Source: Actinomycetes bacterium
GTDB lineage: Bacteria > Actinomycetota > Acidimicrobiia > Acidimicrobiales > RAAP-2
Assembly (NCBI GenBank): GCA_021800645.1
Contig: JAJYYT010000060.1
Coordinates: forward strand, 1 to 9,600
Reading direction: 5' to 3'
Length of the DNA: 9,600 bases
The position numbers were made by a program, and so were the translations under genes. Below are positions 1 through 4,894 of this stretch, in pieces; position 1 is the first letter of the stretch, and every line of letters begins with the position of its first letter. The notes below the pieces were generated by a model. It did no database searches. It worked only from the letters and a program-made list of their open reading frames with translations, and had not been told where the DNA came from.

Positions 1-1
1 C

Positions 2-346
2 GACCAGTTCGCGCGCCGGTTCGACGGCTTCTCGATCGGGTCCAACGACCTCACGCAGCTCACGCTCGGAGTGGACCGCGACAGCGACATCGTCGCCTTC
101 GACTATGACGAGCGCGACGACGGCGTCAAGGAGATGATCAGGCTCTCGGTCGAAGGCTGCCGGCGCAACGGGATCCACTCGGGGATCTGCGGCCAGGCGC
201 CCTCGGACTACCCCGAGATGGCCGAGTACCTCGTCACGCTCGGCATCGACTCGATGAGCCTGAACCCGGACACCGTGGTGAAGACCACCCAGCTCGTCCT
301 CGACGTCGAGCGTCGTCTCGGCGGGCAGCCCGCCGGCGGGAAGTGA
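2..346 (+). CDS. ppsA: Phosphoenolpyruvate synthase, C-terminal part (5' end outside window)
   Basis: This is the last 114 codons of PEP synthase (pyruvate, water dikinase), which makes PEP, AMP and phosphate from pyruvate and ATP in the cytoplasm for gluconeogenesis. The fragment matches the end of the PEP-utilising TIM-barrel domain. It has GFSIGSNDLTQLTLGVDRDS near its start, GICGQAPSD carrying the catalytic cysteine, and GIDSMSLNPDTVVKT near the C-terminus. The GQ-x-PSD and SLNPD forms are those of PEP synthase. Pyruvate phosphate dikinase has a CGEHGGDP-type sequence instead. The reading frame is open to the left edge, so the gene begins upstream. It ends with TGA and is followed after 31 to 64 nt by a CBS-domain gene on the same strand, possibly co-transcribed, although a DosR-box-like palindrome lies between them. 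Identification is confident. Confidence 0.95.
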   Translation, partial: DQFARRFDGFSIGSNDLTQLTLGVDRDSDIVAFDYDERDDGVKEMIRLSVEGCRRNGIHSGICGQAPSDYPEMAEYLVTLGIDSMSLNPDTVVKTTQLVLDVERRLGGQPAGGK

Positions 347-361
347 GCCCAGGCACGACGA

Positions 362-376
362 AGGACGTTCGGCCCT
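362..376. promoter_or_regulatory. DosR/DevR-box-like site upstream of the CBS gene
   Basis: The 15-mer AGGACGTTCGGCCCT agrees with the published mycobacterial DosR consensus GGGACTTNNGNCCCT at 10 of 12 specified positions. It lies in the short gap after ppsA. If the CBS protein starts at the GTG at 411 on a leaderless transcript, the box is centred about 42 bp upstream, the usual activator position. A weak -10-like GACGAT (399-404) would then sit correctly. The match is seen in the sequence. Binding is inference, and no DosR-type regulator is in the window. Confidence 0.4.
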
Positions 377-377
377 T

Positions 378-812
378 GTGCGCCCCTCGGAAGTGCCCGA
401 CGATCCAGGTGTGACCACTTCCACGCATGCAGGACCTCCGATCCGCGACGTGCTGCAGTCGGCCGTCGTCTCCATCGACCGCACGATGACGCTTCGTGGC
501 GCGGCGATCGCCATGCGCCGAGAGGGCATCGGGGCGCTCGCGGTCATGGACGCCGACGAGGTGCAGGGGATCGTCACCGAGCGCGACATCGTCGAGGCGC
601 TGGCGCGCGGCGAGGACCCCGACGAGACGCGGGTCGTCGACGTCGAGTCGGTCGGGCCGCGCTTTCTGACCTTGGCGGACTCGGTCCCTGCGGCCGCACA
701 GATCATGCTGGCCGTGGGGTGCCGTCACCTTCCGGTCGTCGACGACGGGGTCGCCATCGGCATCGTCTCCATCCGCGACGTGGTGCGGGCGCTCCTGGCG
801 CAAGGTTCGTAG
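378..812 (+). CDS. Tandem CBS-domain protein
   Basis: A small cytoplasmic protein of 144 aa (or 133 aa) made almost entirely of two CBS motifs, which together form a Bateman module that normally binds adenosine nucleotides. CBS1 spans about residues 24-76 (VVSIDRTMTLRGAAIAM, then GALAVMDADEVQGIVTERDI). CBS2 spans about 86-142 (FLTLADSVPAAAQIM, then RHLPVVDDGVAIGIVSIRDV). Both end in the usual GIV-[TS]-x-RD signature. There is no fused catalytic domain. The closest type is the stand-alone CBS proteins of actinobacterial stress regulons such as Hrp1 of Mycobacterium. The start is uncertain. GTG 378 lies 12 nt after GAAGGA, whereas GTG 411 keeps both domains whole and suits a leaderless transcript driven from the DosR-like box at 362-376. 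The ligand cannot be told from sequence. Confidence 0.88.
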   Translation: MRPSEVPDDPGVTTSTHAGPPIRDVLQSAVVSIDRTMTLRGAAIAMRREGIGALAVMDADEVQGIVTERDIVEALARGEDPDETRVVDVESVGPRFLTLADSVPAAAQIMLAVGCRHLPVVDDGVAIGIVSIRDVVRALLAQGS

Positions 813-841
813 GCGCCACGGCGCGGCCCTCAGCGTGGCGC

Positions 842-905
842 GGCCGTCAGCTCGGCTCGCCTGTCAGCCGGCTGGCCGTCGGCTCGGCTCGCCTGTCAGC
901 CGGCT
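842..905. repeat. Two-copy 32-bp tandem repeat at a convergent gene junction
   Basis: Copies at 842-873 and 874-905 differ at one base (a849/g881). Each holds the 10-bp palindrome CAGCCGGCTG (865-874 and 897-906). The array lies between the convergent CBS and DUF1918 genes and covers the DUF1918 stop codon, so the end of that gene arose within the duplicated DNA. A role in transcription termination is possible, but there is no T-run. Confidence 0.85.
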
Positions 906-1099
906 GTCGCTTCGTGGAAGTGCTGGATCGACGCGTCCGAGCCGGGGAAGAAGAGCCCCTCTTCTCCGGTATCGCTCCAGCGCACGAGGTACGGAGGCCC
1001 GCCGTCCGGTCCGCGGACCTCGAGGATCTCTCCGTCTCGCTCGGGCTGACCCGTGTGGTGGCCTTTGATGATGATCCGGTCGCCGACGTTCGCTTGCAC
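896..1099 (-). CDS. DUF1918 domain protein
   Basis: A 67-aa protein of the DUF1918 family, small actinobacterial proteins predicted to fold as an SH3-like barrel, with no established biochemical role. The family pattern is complete: an N-terminal VGDRIIIKGHHTGQPERDGE, then ILEVRGPDGGPPYLVRWSD, then GLFFPGSDA and a short tail. No membrane segment or signal peptide is seen. The start is GTG at 1099, chosen because AAGGAGGA sits five to six nt upstream and because family members begin immediately before the ANVGDR motif. The frame stays open far upstream on the minus strand, but that extension is GC-rich non-coding shadow. The stop lies inside the 32-bp tandem repeat. The gene is divergent from the 155-aa gene at 1364 and shares with it a spacer carrying a DosR-box-like palindrome. 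DUF1918 genes are often seen near CBS and universal-stress genes. Confidence 0.93.
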   Translation of the reverse strand: MQANVGDRIIIKGHHTGQPERDGEILEVRGPDGGPPYLVRWSDTGEEGLFFPGSDASIQHFHEATAG

Positions 1100-1169
1100 G
1101 GCTCCTCCTTGCTGTCTCCGCTGTCTCCTCCTGGCTCCAGGATCTGCCCGCCACGAGAGCCCGAGTAGG

Positions 1170-1189
1170 GGCGAAGGTCGGCGAAGGTC
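1170..1189. repeat. Two perfect copies of a 10-bp unit
   Basis: GGCGAAGGTC occurs twice back to back (1170-1179, 1180-1189) in the spacer upstream of DUF1918. It is one of several short tandem duplications in the gene gaps of this window. No function can be assigned. Confidence 0.6.
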
Positions 1190-1253
1190 ATGGTGCTCCG
1201 GTGCGGGCCACGCGCTGGCGCTGAGACTTCCGGCGGGACGATCACGCCGTGGT

Positions 1254-1269
1254 AGGGACAGAGGTCCCT
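1254..1269. promoter_or_regulatory. Perfect 16-bp palindrome resembling a DosR/DevR box
   Basis: AGGGAC-AGAG-GTCCCT is a six-base-arm palindrome with a four-base spacer. This is the GGGAC-N4-GTCCC architecture of mycobacterial DosR boxes, and it matches GGGACTTNNGNCCCT at 10 of 12 fixed positions. It lies in the 264-bp divergent spacer, about 155 bp from the DUF1918 start and about 95 bp from the start at 1364, so it could serve either gene. No clear -10 could be placed. The match is seen; binding is inferred. Confidence 0.5.
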
Positions 1270-1363
1270 TGCAGAAGGCTCGTCTCCTGGCCAGAGTGGT
1301 GGAGAGAGCGAGTGGCGAAGGGACGGCGCCGGAGCTGGTCCCGCGGCATGAAGGATCGGGCAC

Positions 1364-1831
1364 ATGAGCAGGTCTGCAGCTGAGCATCGCTGGTGGCCAT
1401 GGAGCCGGCGTCGTCCCGCCGTCGCCCGGGACAGCACGAGCGCCGACGCGTCGGAGCTCGTCTCCGAGAGCGAGGCGTTCCTGCTGGGCAGGTACGTGGA
1501 GCTGCTCGAGGAGCGCGGGGAGCCGGTGCCGGTGTGGGCGTGGACCAATGTGCTTGCGCACGGGAGCCGTGACGACCTCGATCGGGCGGCAGCGGGGGCG
1601 CACGGCTGGTCCTCCTCCCGCAGGTGGAGGATCGCGAGGGCGCTCGTCGCGGGCGAGGTCCTCGAGACCGTCGGTCGCGGTGCGCCGCTCTCCGACCTGC
1701 AGCGAGAGGTGCTCGCGCCGCTCGAGCTGGAGCTCGTCCGCCGTCGCGGCGTGTGGACGTGGACGCCTGAGCGCTGGCTCGCGACGGTACGTTCCGCGCT
1801 TCGGAGCTACCGCCACTCGAACCGAATTTGA
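1364..1831 (+). CDS. Hypothetical protein, 155 aa
   Basis: Not recognised. The frame has strong third-position GC typical of real genes here, an ATG start, and AAGGAT eight nt upstream. The N-terminal 30 residues are basic and probably disordered (WWPWSRRRP). The remainder, about 31-150, looks globular and helical, with acidic and leucine-rich stretches (SEAFLLGRYVELLEERG, REVLAPLELELVRR) and several tryptophans (VWAWTNVLAHG, WSSSRRWRIARAL, WTWTPERWLATV). There are no membrane segments, cysteine motifs or nucleotide-binding loops. It stands alone on the plus strand, divergent from DUF1918 and convergent with the BON-DUF2267 gene. A DosR-box-like palindrome lies about 95 bp upstream, so it may be stress-induced. 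The last codons (AATTTGA) are AT-richer than the rest of the gene. Confidence 0.7.
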   Translation: MSRSAAEHRWWPWSRRRPAVARDSTSADASELVSESEAFLLGRYVELLEERGEPVPVWAWTNVLAHGSRDDLDRAAAGAHGWSSSRRWRIARALVAGEVLETVGRGAPLSDLQREVLAPLELELVRRRGVWTWTPERWLATVRSALRSYRHSNRI

Positions 1832-1860
1832 CAGGGCCCGATCGCCATCGAGCCGGACCC

Positions 1861-1887
1861 GGCAGGCACGAGGAGCCGGAGCCTGCC
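1861..1887. terminator. Possible stem-loop between convergent genes
   Basis: GGCAGGC (1861-1867) and GCCTGCC (1881-1887) are perfect inverted 7-bp arms around a 13-nt loop, in the 113-bp gap between the 155-aa gene and the convergent BON-DUF2267 gene. There is no T-tract, so this is only a candidate. The same gap contains several imperfect copies of CCTGCCTGG and CACCTC. Confidence 0.3.
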
Positions 1888-1944
1888 TGGCTCGCCGTAC
1901 CTCCTTCACCTCCTGCCTGGCCGGCCGCACCTCAGCCCTGCACC

Positions 1945-2799
1945 TCAGGGTTTTCGTGTCTCTGACTCCCAGAGCTCTTTGAGCTCTTGGGGAAGGACTG
2001 CCGCGATCCCCCTGACGTCGCCCGGCACCAGATCGCGCAGCGCGTGCACCACGTCGGCGGTCACGTCCCTGGCCCGCTCGAGCGGCACCTCTGAGGTCGT
2101 CGCGGCGATACGGCCGACGAGGTCGCGCACCGATCTCACCGGAGGCGCGTCGTGGATCCGTCTCGGTGGTGTGAACAGCGGGCGCACGTCGGCGGGAAGA
2201 TGGGAGGACAGGTGCTCGCGCTGGCTCACAGGCAGGCGGTCCGCGAACGTCGCGAGGACGCCCCGGACGACGAGCGGAGCGGCCGCTGGCGAGACCCCGT
2301 TCTTCTCTGCCGCGTCGAGCAAGGACTTGTACGCCGCCGAGGGCCGGTGGGCGGCCCGACTCGCGGACGGCCGCGTGTCCCACGGGCCGAGCCCGACGTG
2401 GAGGTAGGACTCGACGCCGGCGACCCCGGGGACCGCCGCCACGGCGTGCTCGATCTTCTCCGCGTCGCTCGAGCTGCCCACTTCCCCGTGGAGCAGCGCC
2501 ACGTGGTGCTCGACCATCACGTGCACCCGAGGCAGGTCCAGCTCGTGCTCGATCTGGCCGAGGCTTGATCGGATGCGGTCGGCCAGCACGTTGTCGATGA
2601 CGGCGGGATCCGGCTCCAGCCCGCGCAGGCGGTAGCACGCACCCTTGGCCCTGCCCTCGGCATACCTGAGCCGGCTGCCGGCGCGCGCGAGCCCTCGACG
2701 CATCTTCCTCCAGCCCCGAGTGCCGGGGCGCAACGCGACCCCGGCCGCGCCCGCTGCCGCGACCACCGCGGCTGCGGCCCACCGTCTGCGTCGCTCCAT
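1945..2799 (-). CDS. Membrane-anchored BON-DUF2267 protein
   Basis: A 284-aa protein with three parts. Residues 1-24 are a basic stretch followed by an Ala/Val-rich hydrophobic segment (WAAAAVVAAAGAAGVAL), probably a single membrane anchor or uncleaved signal. Residues about 68-137 fit a BON domain (LADRIRSSLG, VMVEHHVALLHGEVGSSSDA, then AVAAVPGVAGVESYLHV), a fold linked to membrane or lipid binding and seen in stress proteins such as OsmY. Residues about 155-278 fit DUF2267, with two similar halves: VLATFADRLPVSQREHLSSH ending in ADVRPLF, and VVHALRDLVPGDVRGIAAVL ending in LKELWE. The ATG is preceded by GGGAGGAGGAGG, a strong ribosome site. It is the last gene of a minus-strand set after the hydrolase (82-bp gap containing a tandem repeat). 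A role in envelope stress is inferred; no reaction is expected. Confidence 0.85.
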   Translation of the reverse strand: MERRRRWAAAAVVAAAGAAGVALRPGTRGWRKMRRGLARAGSRLRYAEGRAKGACYRLRGLEPDPAVIDNVLADRIRSSLGQIEHELDLPRVHVMVEHHVALLHGEVGSSSDAEKIEHAVAAVPGVAGVESYLHVGLGPWDTRPSASRAAHRPSAAYKSLLDAAEKNGVSPAAAPLVVRGVLATFADRLPVSQREHLSSHLPADVRPLFTPPRRIHDAPPVRSVRDLVGRIAATTSEVPLERARDVTADVVHALRDLVPGDVRGIAAVLPQELKELWESETRKP

Positions 2800-2838
2800 G
2801 ACCTGCTCCTCCTCCCGAGCTCGCCCTCCTCGGTCTCC

Positions 2839-2880
2839 GATCGGCGCGCCTGCGATCGGCGCGCCTGCGATCGGCGCGCT
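2839..2880. repeat. 15-bp tandem repeat, about 2.8 copies
   Basis: The unit GATCGGCGCGCCTGC occurs at 2839-2853 and 2854-2868, with a partial third copy at 2869-2880. Each unit holds the self-complementary octamer GGCGCGCC, and CGATCG recurs at the junctions. The array fills half of the gap between the hydrolase stop and the BON-DUF2267 start and could affect co-transcription by folding. Function unknown. Confidence 0.9.
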
Positions 2881-3432
2881 TCAGGCGACGTCCTGGGTCG
2901 TCACGACCCGTGCGCCGTAATAGGTCTGCAGGTACTCGAGCGCGCGAGACTGCCGTTCTGACACCGGCTCGTCGGAGCCGGGTTCGAACACCGTCGTCGC
3001 GTCGGGGCAGACCGCGAGCTCGAACCCCCTGATGAAGGCGTCGTACGCGGTGTGGCGCACGCAGCAGTCGGTGTGCTGGCCCACGAGCACGAGCCTGCCG
3101 ACGTCGTGCGAGCGGAGCTCGTCTTCGAGCCTGCTCGCGGTGAACGAGGAGTAGAACCGTTTCGGCACCACGACGTCGCCTTGGTGGGGACGGAGCTCGT
3201 CGACGACCGCGGCCCCTGGCGTGCCGGCCATCGCGTGCGGCGGGAAGACGCGCAGCTCCACGTCCGAGACCTCGTGGGAGTCGTTGGCGTAGAGCACCAC
3301 CCAATCGGGTGTTGTCCTGGCTCGGGCTGCGAGCTGCTGGATGGGTTGGACGATCCCGCGCGCCGAGGGGTTCCCGAGCACCCCGTCCATGAAGTCGTTC
3401 AGCATGTCCACCACCACGAGTGCGCTCCGCAT
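2881..3432 (-). CDS. Isochorismatase-family cysteine hydrolase, nicotinamidase (PncA)-like
   Basis: A 183-aa cytoplasmic hydrolase, close in length to mycobacterial PncA. The catalytic triad is visible: Asp9 (ALVVVDMLNDF), Lys91 (VVPKRFYSSF) and Cys124 (GQHTDCCVRHTAYDAF). Asp51 and His53 (ANDSHE) and His66 (FPPHAMAGTPGA) fit the nicotinamidase metal site; the fourth PncA ligand, a further His between the last two, has no clear counterpart. The FPPH-xx-GTPGA segment favours a nicotinamidase-like amidase over isochorismatase proper, but the substrate is not certain. If nicotinamidase, it would return nicotinamide to NAD synthesis. ATG 3432 is chosen because GGGAGGAT lies nine nt upstream and family members start MRALxxVD. 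The in-frame GTG at 3477 lies inside a tandem repeat. The gene sits between the Bpa-like and BON-DUF2267 genes on the same strand. Confidence 0.9.
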   Translation of the reverse strand: MRSALVVVDMLNDFMDGVLGNPSARGIVQPIQQLAARARTTPDWVVLYANDSHEVSDVELRVFPPHAMAGTPGAAVVDELRPHQGDVVVPKRFYSSFTASRLEDELRSHDVGRLVLVGQHTDCCVRHTAYDAFIRGFELAVCPDATTVFEPGSDEPVSERQSRALEYLQTYYGARVVTTQDVA

Positions 3433-3457
3433 ACCGGTGATCCTCCCGCTTCCCGAT

Positions 3458-3495
3458 CTCCTTGTCAGCTGGCTCACTCCTTGTCAGCTGGCTCA
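3458..3495. repeat. Perfect two-copy 19-bp tandem repeat
   Basis: CTCCTTGTCAGCTGGCTCA occurs at 3458-3476 and 3477-3495 with no mismatch. Read on the minus (coding) strand, each copy carries TGA and an AAGGAG ribosome-site-like string. The array starts on the stop codon of the Bpa-like gene and runs into the leader of the hydrolase gene. Its minus-strand core AGCCAGCTGACAAG resembles AGCCGGCTGACAGG of the repeat at 842-905 (12 of 14 bases). Confidence 0.92.
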
Positions 3496-4026
3496 GTCCG
3501 GCGGTTCGCCGATCGACACGCCCAGCCCCGCGATGAGCCCGTCGAGCCACCCCGACAGCTGGGCGAGGCCGATGCGCAGCTCCGAGGCTCCGGGTTGGGC
3601 GTCATCGGCCCAGTCCAAGAACCGGTGCAGCTCGCCCAGCACGGCCTCGGGCAGCACCGCGCCGAGCTCCTCGTACCAGCGGTGCTCGAGCTGCGCGACG
3701 CGGGCGCGCAACGCCGGGTCGTCGAGCGACCCGAGCTGGTCGAGCTCTGCGCGCACCGCCGACAGGGACCCTTCGATCCGCCAGAGCTCGCCAGGACGCT
3801 TGACGCGCTCGGCCTCCGGCGGGCCCTGCTCCTCGGCCTCCGGCGGCTCGCCCCGTACCCCCGTGGCCGCGTCTTGAGCGTCGACGGGCGGGACCAGCTC
3901 GGACTCGGCTCCTGGCACCTCGCGCGACGGGCCCATACCTCTGACGGTGCTGCGTCTGCCCTTCGGCACGCCAGGGCCAAAGGACCTTTCGAGGTCCGTG
4001 CCGGCACGAACGTCCTGGAGGCCCAC
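3493..4026 (-). CDS. Bacterial proteasome activator (Bpa/DUF2587) family protein without the C-terminal docking motif
   Basis: A 177-aa homologue of the actinobacterial ring-forming activator Bpa (PafE), which opens the 20S proteasome without ATP. Residues 1-75 are low-complexity, rich in Pro, Gly and acidic residues. The conserved helical core is about 76-170: KRPGELWRIEGSLSAVRAEL, then LRARVAQLEHRWYEELGAVL, then LHRFLDW, then ASELRIGLAQLSGWLDGL. The last block closely parallels SDAELRIAQAQLVGWLEGL of mycobacterial Bpa as I recall it. Bpa normally continues to a C-terminal GQYL that docks into the proteasome. Here the chain stops in GVSIGEPPD soon after the last core helix, so docking is doubtful. 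The start is uncertain: GTG 4026 has a poor ribosome site but a good GATAAT upstream; ATG 3936 is an alternative that leaves the core intact. It is first in the minus-strand set with the hydrolase and BON-DUF2267 genes. Confidence 0.82.
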   Translation of the reverse strand: MGLQDVRAGTDLERSFGPGVPKGRRSTVRGMGPSREVPGAESELVPPVDAQDAATGVRGEPPEAEEQGPPEAERVKRPGELWRIEGSLSAVRAELDQLGSLDDPALRARVAQLEHRWYEELGAVLPEAVLGELHRFLDWADDAQPGASELRIGLAQLSGWLDGLIAGLGVSIGEPPD

Positions 4027-4050
4027 GTCGCAGCGATCCGTCAGATGAAG

Positions 4051-4056
4051 ATTATC
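4051..4056 (-). promoter_or_regulatory. Candidate -10 element for the Bpa-like gene
   Basis: Read on the minus strand, GATAAT is a 5/6 match to TATAAT in otherwise very GC-rich DNA. It is placed about 25 nt before the GTG at 4026. A -35 is poor (CTGATC at about 17-bp spacing). It falls between the tetR stop and the Bpa-like start, suggesting the three-gene set has its own promoter. Confidence 0.45.
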
Positions 4057-4075
4057 GGACCTTCGGATCGTCGGA

Positions 4076-4714
4076 TCAGAGCACCCCCGCTTCGTTGGCG
4101 GCCATGATGACCGCGACCACGTCCTCGGCGAACGCGTCGTCGAGCGGCAGGTGGCCGTGGAGAAGGCGGTGGTAGGCGGGGCCGTAGAGCAGGTCGAGGA
4201 GAAGGCCGGTGTTCGCCTCGGGCGCGAGCTGTCCGCGCTCGATCGCGCGCCGCAAGACGGCGTCGTGGCGTGCCCGCATGGGCGTGACGAACCGCTCGCG
4301 CCACGCGTCGGCGAGCTCCGGGTCGCGCTGGACCTCGCCGACGAGGCCCCTCAAGGTCCGGCCGGTCACCGGCTGGCGCACGGCTCGCACCCATGCGCGC
4401 AGCAGACCGAGGAGGTCGCCGCGCAGGTTCCCGGTGTCGGGGAGCGGCTGGCGCTCGAGGAAGTCCGTCACGAACGCGTCGAAGGCCAGCGTCCCTTTCG
4501 AGGACCAACGCCGGTAGATGGAGGCTTTGCCGACGTGCGCCCGGGCGGCCACCTCCTCTATCGTCATCGCCGAGAGCCCACGTTCGGCAAGGAGCCCAGT
4601 CGTCGCTTGGAGGATGGCCCGTTCGGTGGCGTCGCTCAGCGGCCTCCCGCGACCGCTTGGCGCCTCGCGCCTGGCCTCAGTGCCGGCCGGCCCGGGCGGG
4701 TCGTTCTCCACCAC
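4076..4714 (-). CDS. TetR-family transcriptional regulator
   Basis: A 212-aa regulator (211 aa if the adjacent GTG at 4711 is used). After a flexible N-terminal tail of about 25 residues comes a standard TetR DNA-binding domain, about 28-76: TERAILQATTGLLAERGLSA, then MTIEEVAARAHVGKASIYRRW with the recognition helix, then SKGTLAFDAF. The rest is the helical ligand/dimerisation domain of the actinobacterial type (LPDTGNLRGDLLGLL, LRGLVGEVQRDPELADAWRERF, LLLDLLYGPAYHRLLHGH). The frame is open far upstream, but that is shadow of the aldo/keto reductase gene; the start is placed at GTG codons where TetR proteins usually begin. No strong ribosome site is visible. The gene is divergent from the reductase. 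A 17-bp motif 46 bp upstream of its start recurs before the MFS gene, so it probably represses itself and the exporter. The inducer is unknown. Confidence 0.9.
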   Translation of the reverse strand: MVENDPPGPAGTEARREAPSGRGRPLSDATERAILQATTGLLAERGLSAMTIEEVAARAHVGKASIYRRWSSKGTLAFDAFVTDFLERQPLPDTGNLRGDLLGLLRAWVRAVRQPVTGRTLRGLVGEVQRDPELADAWRERFVTPMRARHDAVLRRAIERGQLAPEANTGLLLDLLYGPAYHRLLHGHLPLDDAFAEDVVAVIMAANEAGVL

Positions 4715-4759
4715 GAGCAGCGTAGCCCCGGTGTCTCGTCGAGAGCCGAAGAGTAGATA

Positions 4760-4776
4760 CGAACCGTCTCGTTTCG
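4760..4776 (-). promoter_or_regulatory. Putative TetR operator, site A (tetR / reductase spacer)
   Basis: Minus-strand CGAAACGAGACGGTTCG. It matches site B (6077-6093) at 14 of 17 bases and carries the AAACG-N3-CG type half-sites common in operators of TetR-family exporters' regulators. It lies 46 bp upstream of the tetR start and 118 bp upstream of the reductase start, suitable for controlling both. Binding is inferred from the motif and layout. Confidence 0.55.
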
Positions 4777-4894
4777 GGCGGTGGAGGTACGATCTCTGTA
4801 GGGGCGCGTGCGGGGTGGGCCACGCCGGCCACGCGGCCGCGGGCGCGACGTAGAGCCCGGCGGACGAGACGACGAGGTGCGGAGGCGGAGCTCG

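Noticed and set aside
1223..1237. Possible additional DosR-like box (GAGACTTCCGGCGGG)
   Set aside because: Only 8 of 12 consensus positions, with the right half poor; not strong enough to list as a site.
1320..1342. GGGAC and GTCCC inverted arms just before the 155-aa gene
   Set aside because: The 13-bp spacing does not fit a DosR box and the arms are only 5 bp; likely chance in GC-rich DNA.
842..3495. CRISPR array suggested by repeated short units
   Set aside because: The units are directly abutting tandem copies with no spacers, and no cas genes are present.
896..3550. An 884-codon open frame on the minus strand
   Set aside because: It overlaps the BON-DUF2267, hydrolase and 155-aa genes in other frames, and its composition is the Arg/Gly/Pro-rich pattern of a GC-rich shadow. 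Only its last 67 codons (DUF1918) look like a protein.
3052..4107. A 351-codon plus-strand frame opposite the Bpa-like and hydrolase genes
   Set aside because: No recognisable domain, and it runs across two supported genes on the other strand plus their repeat-filled gap.
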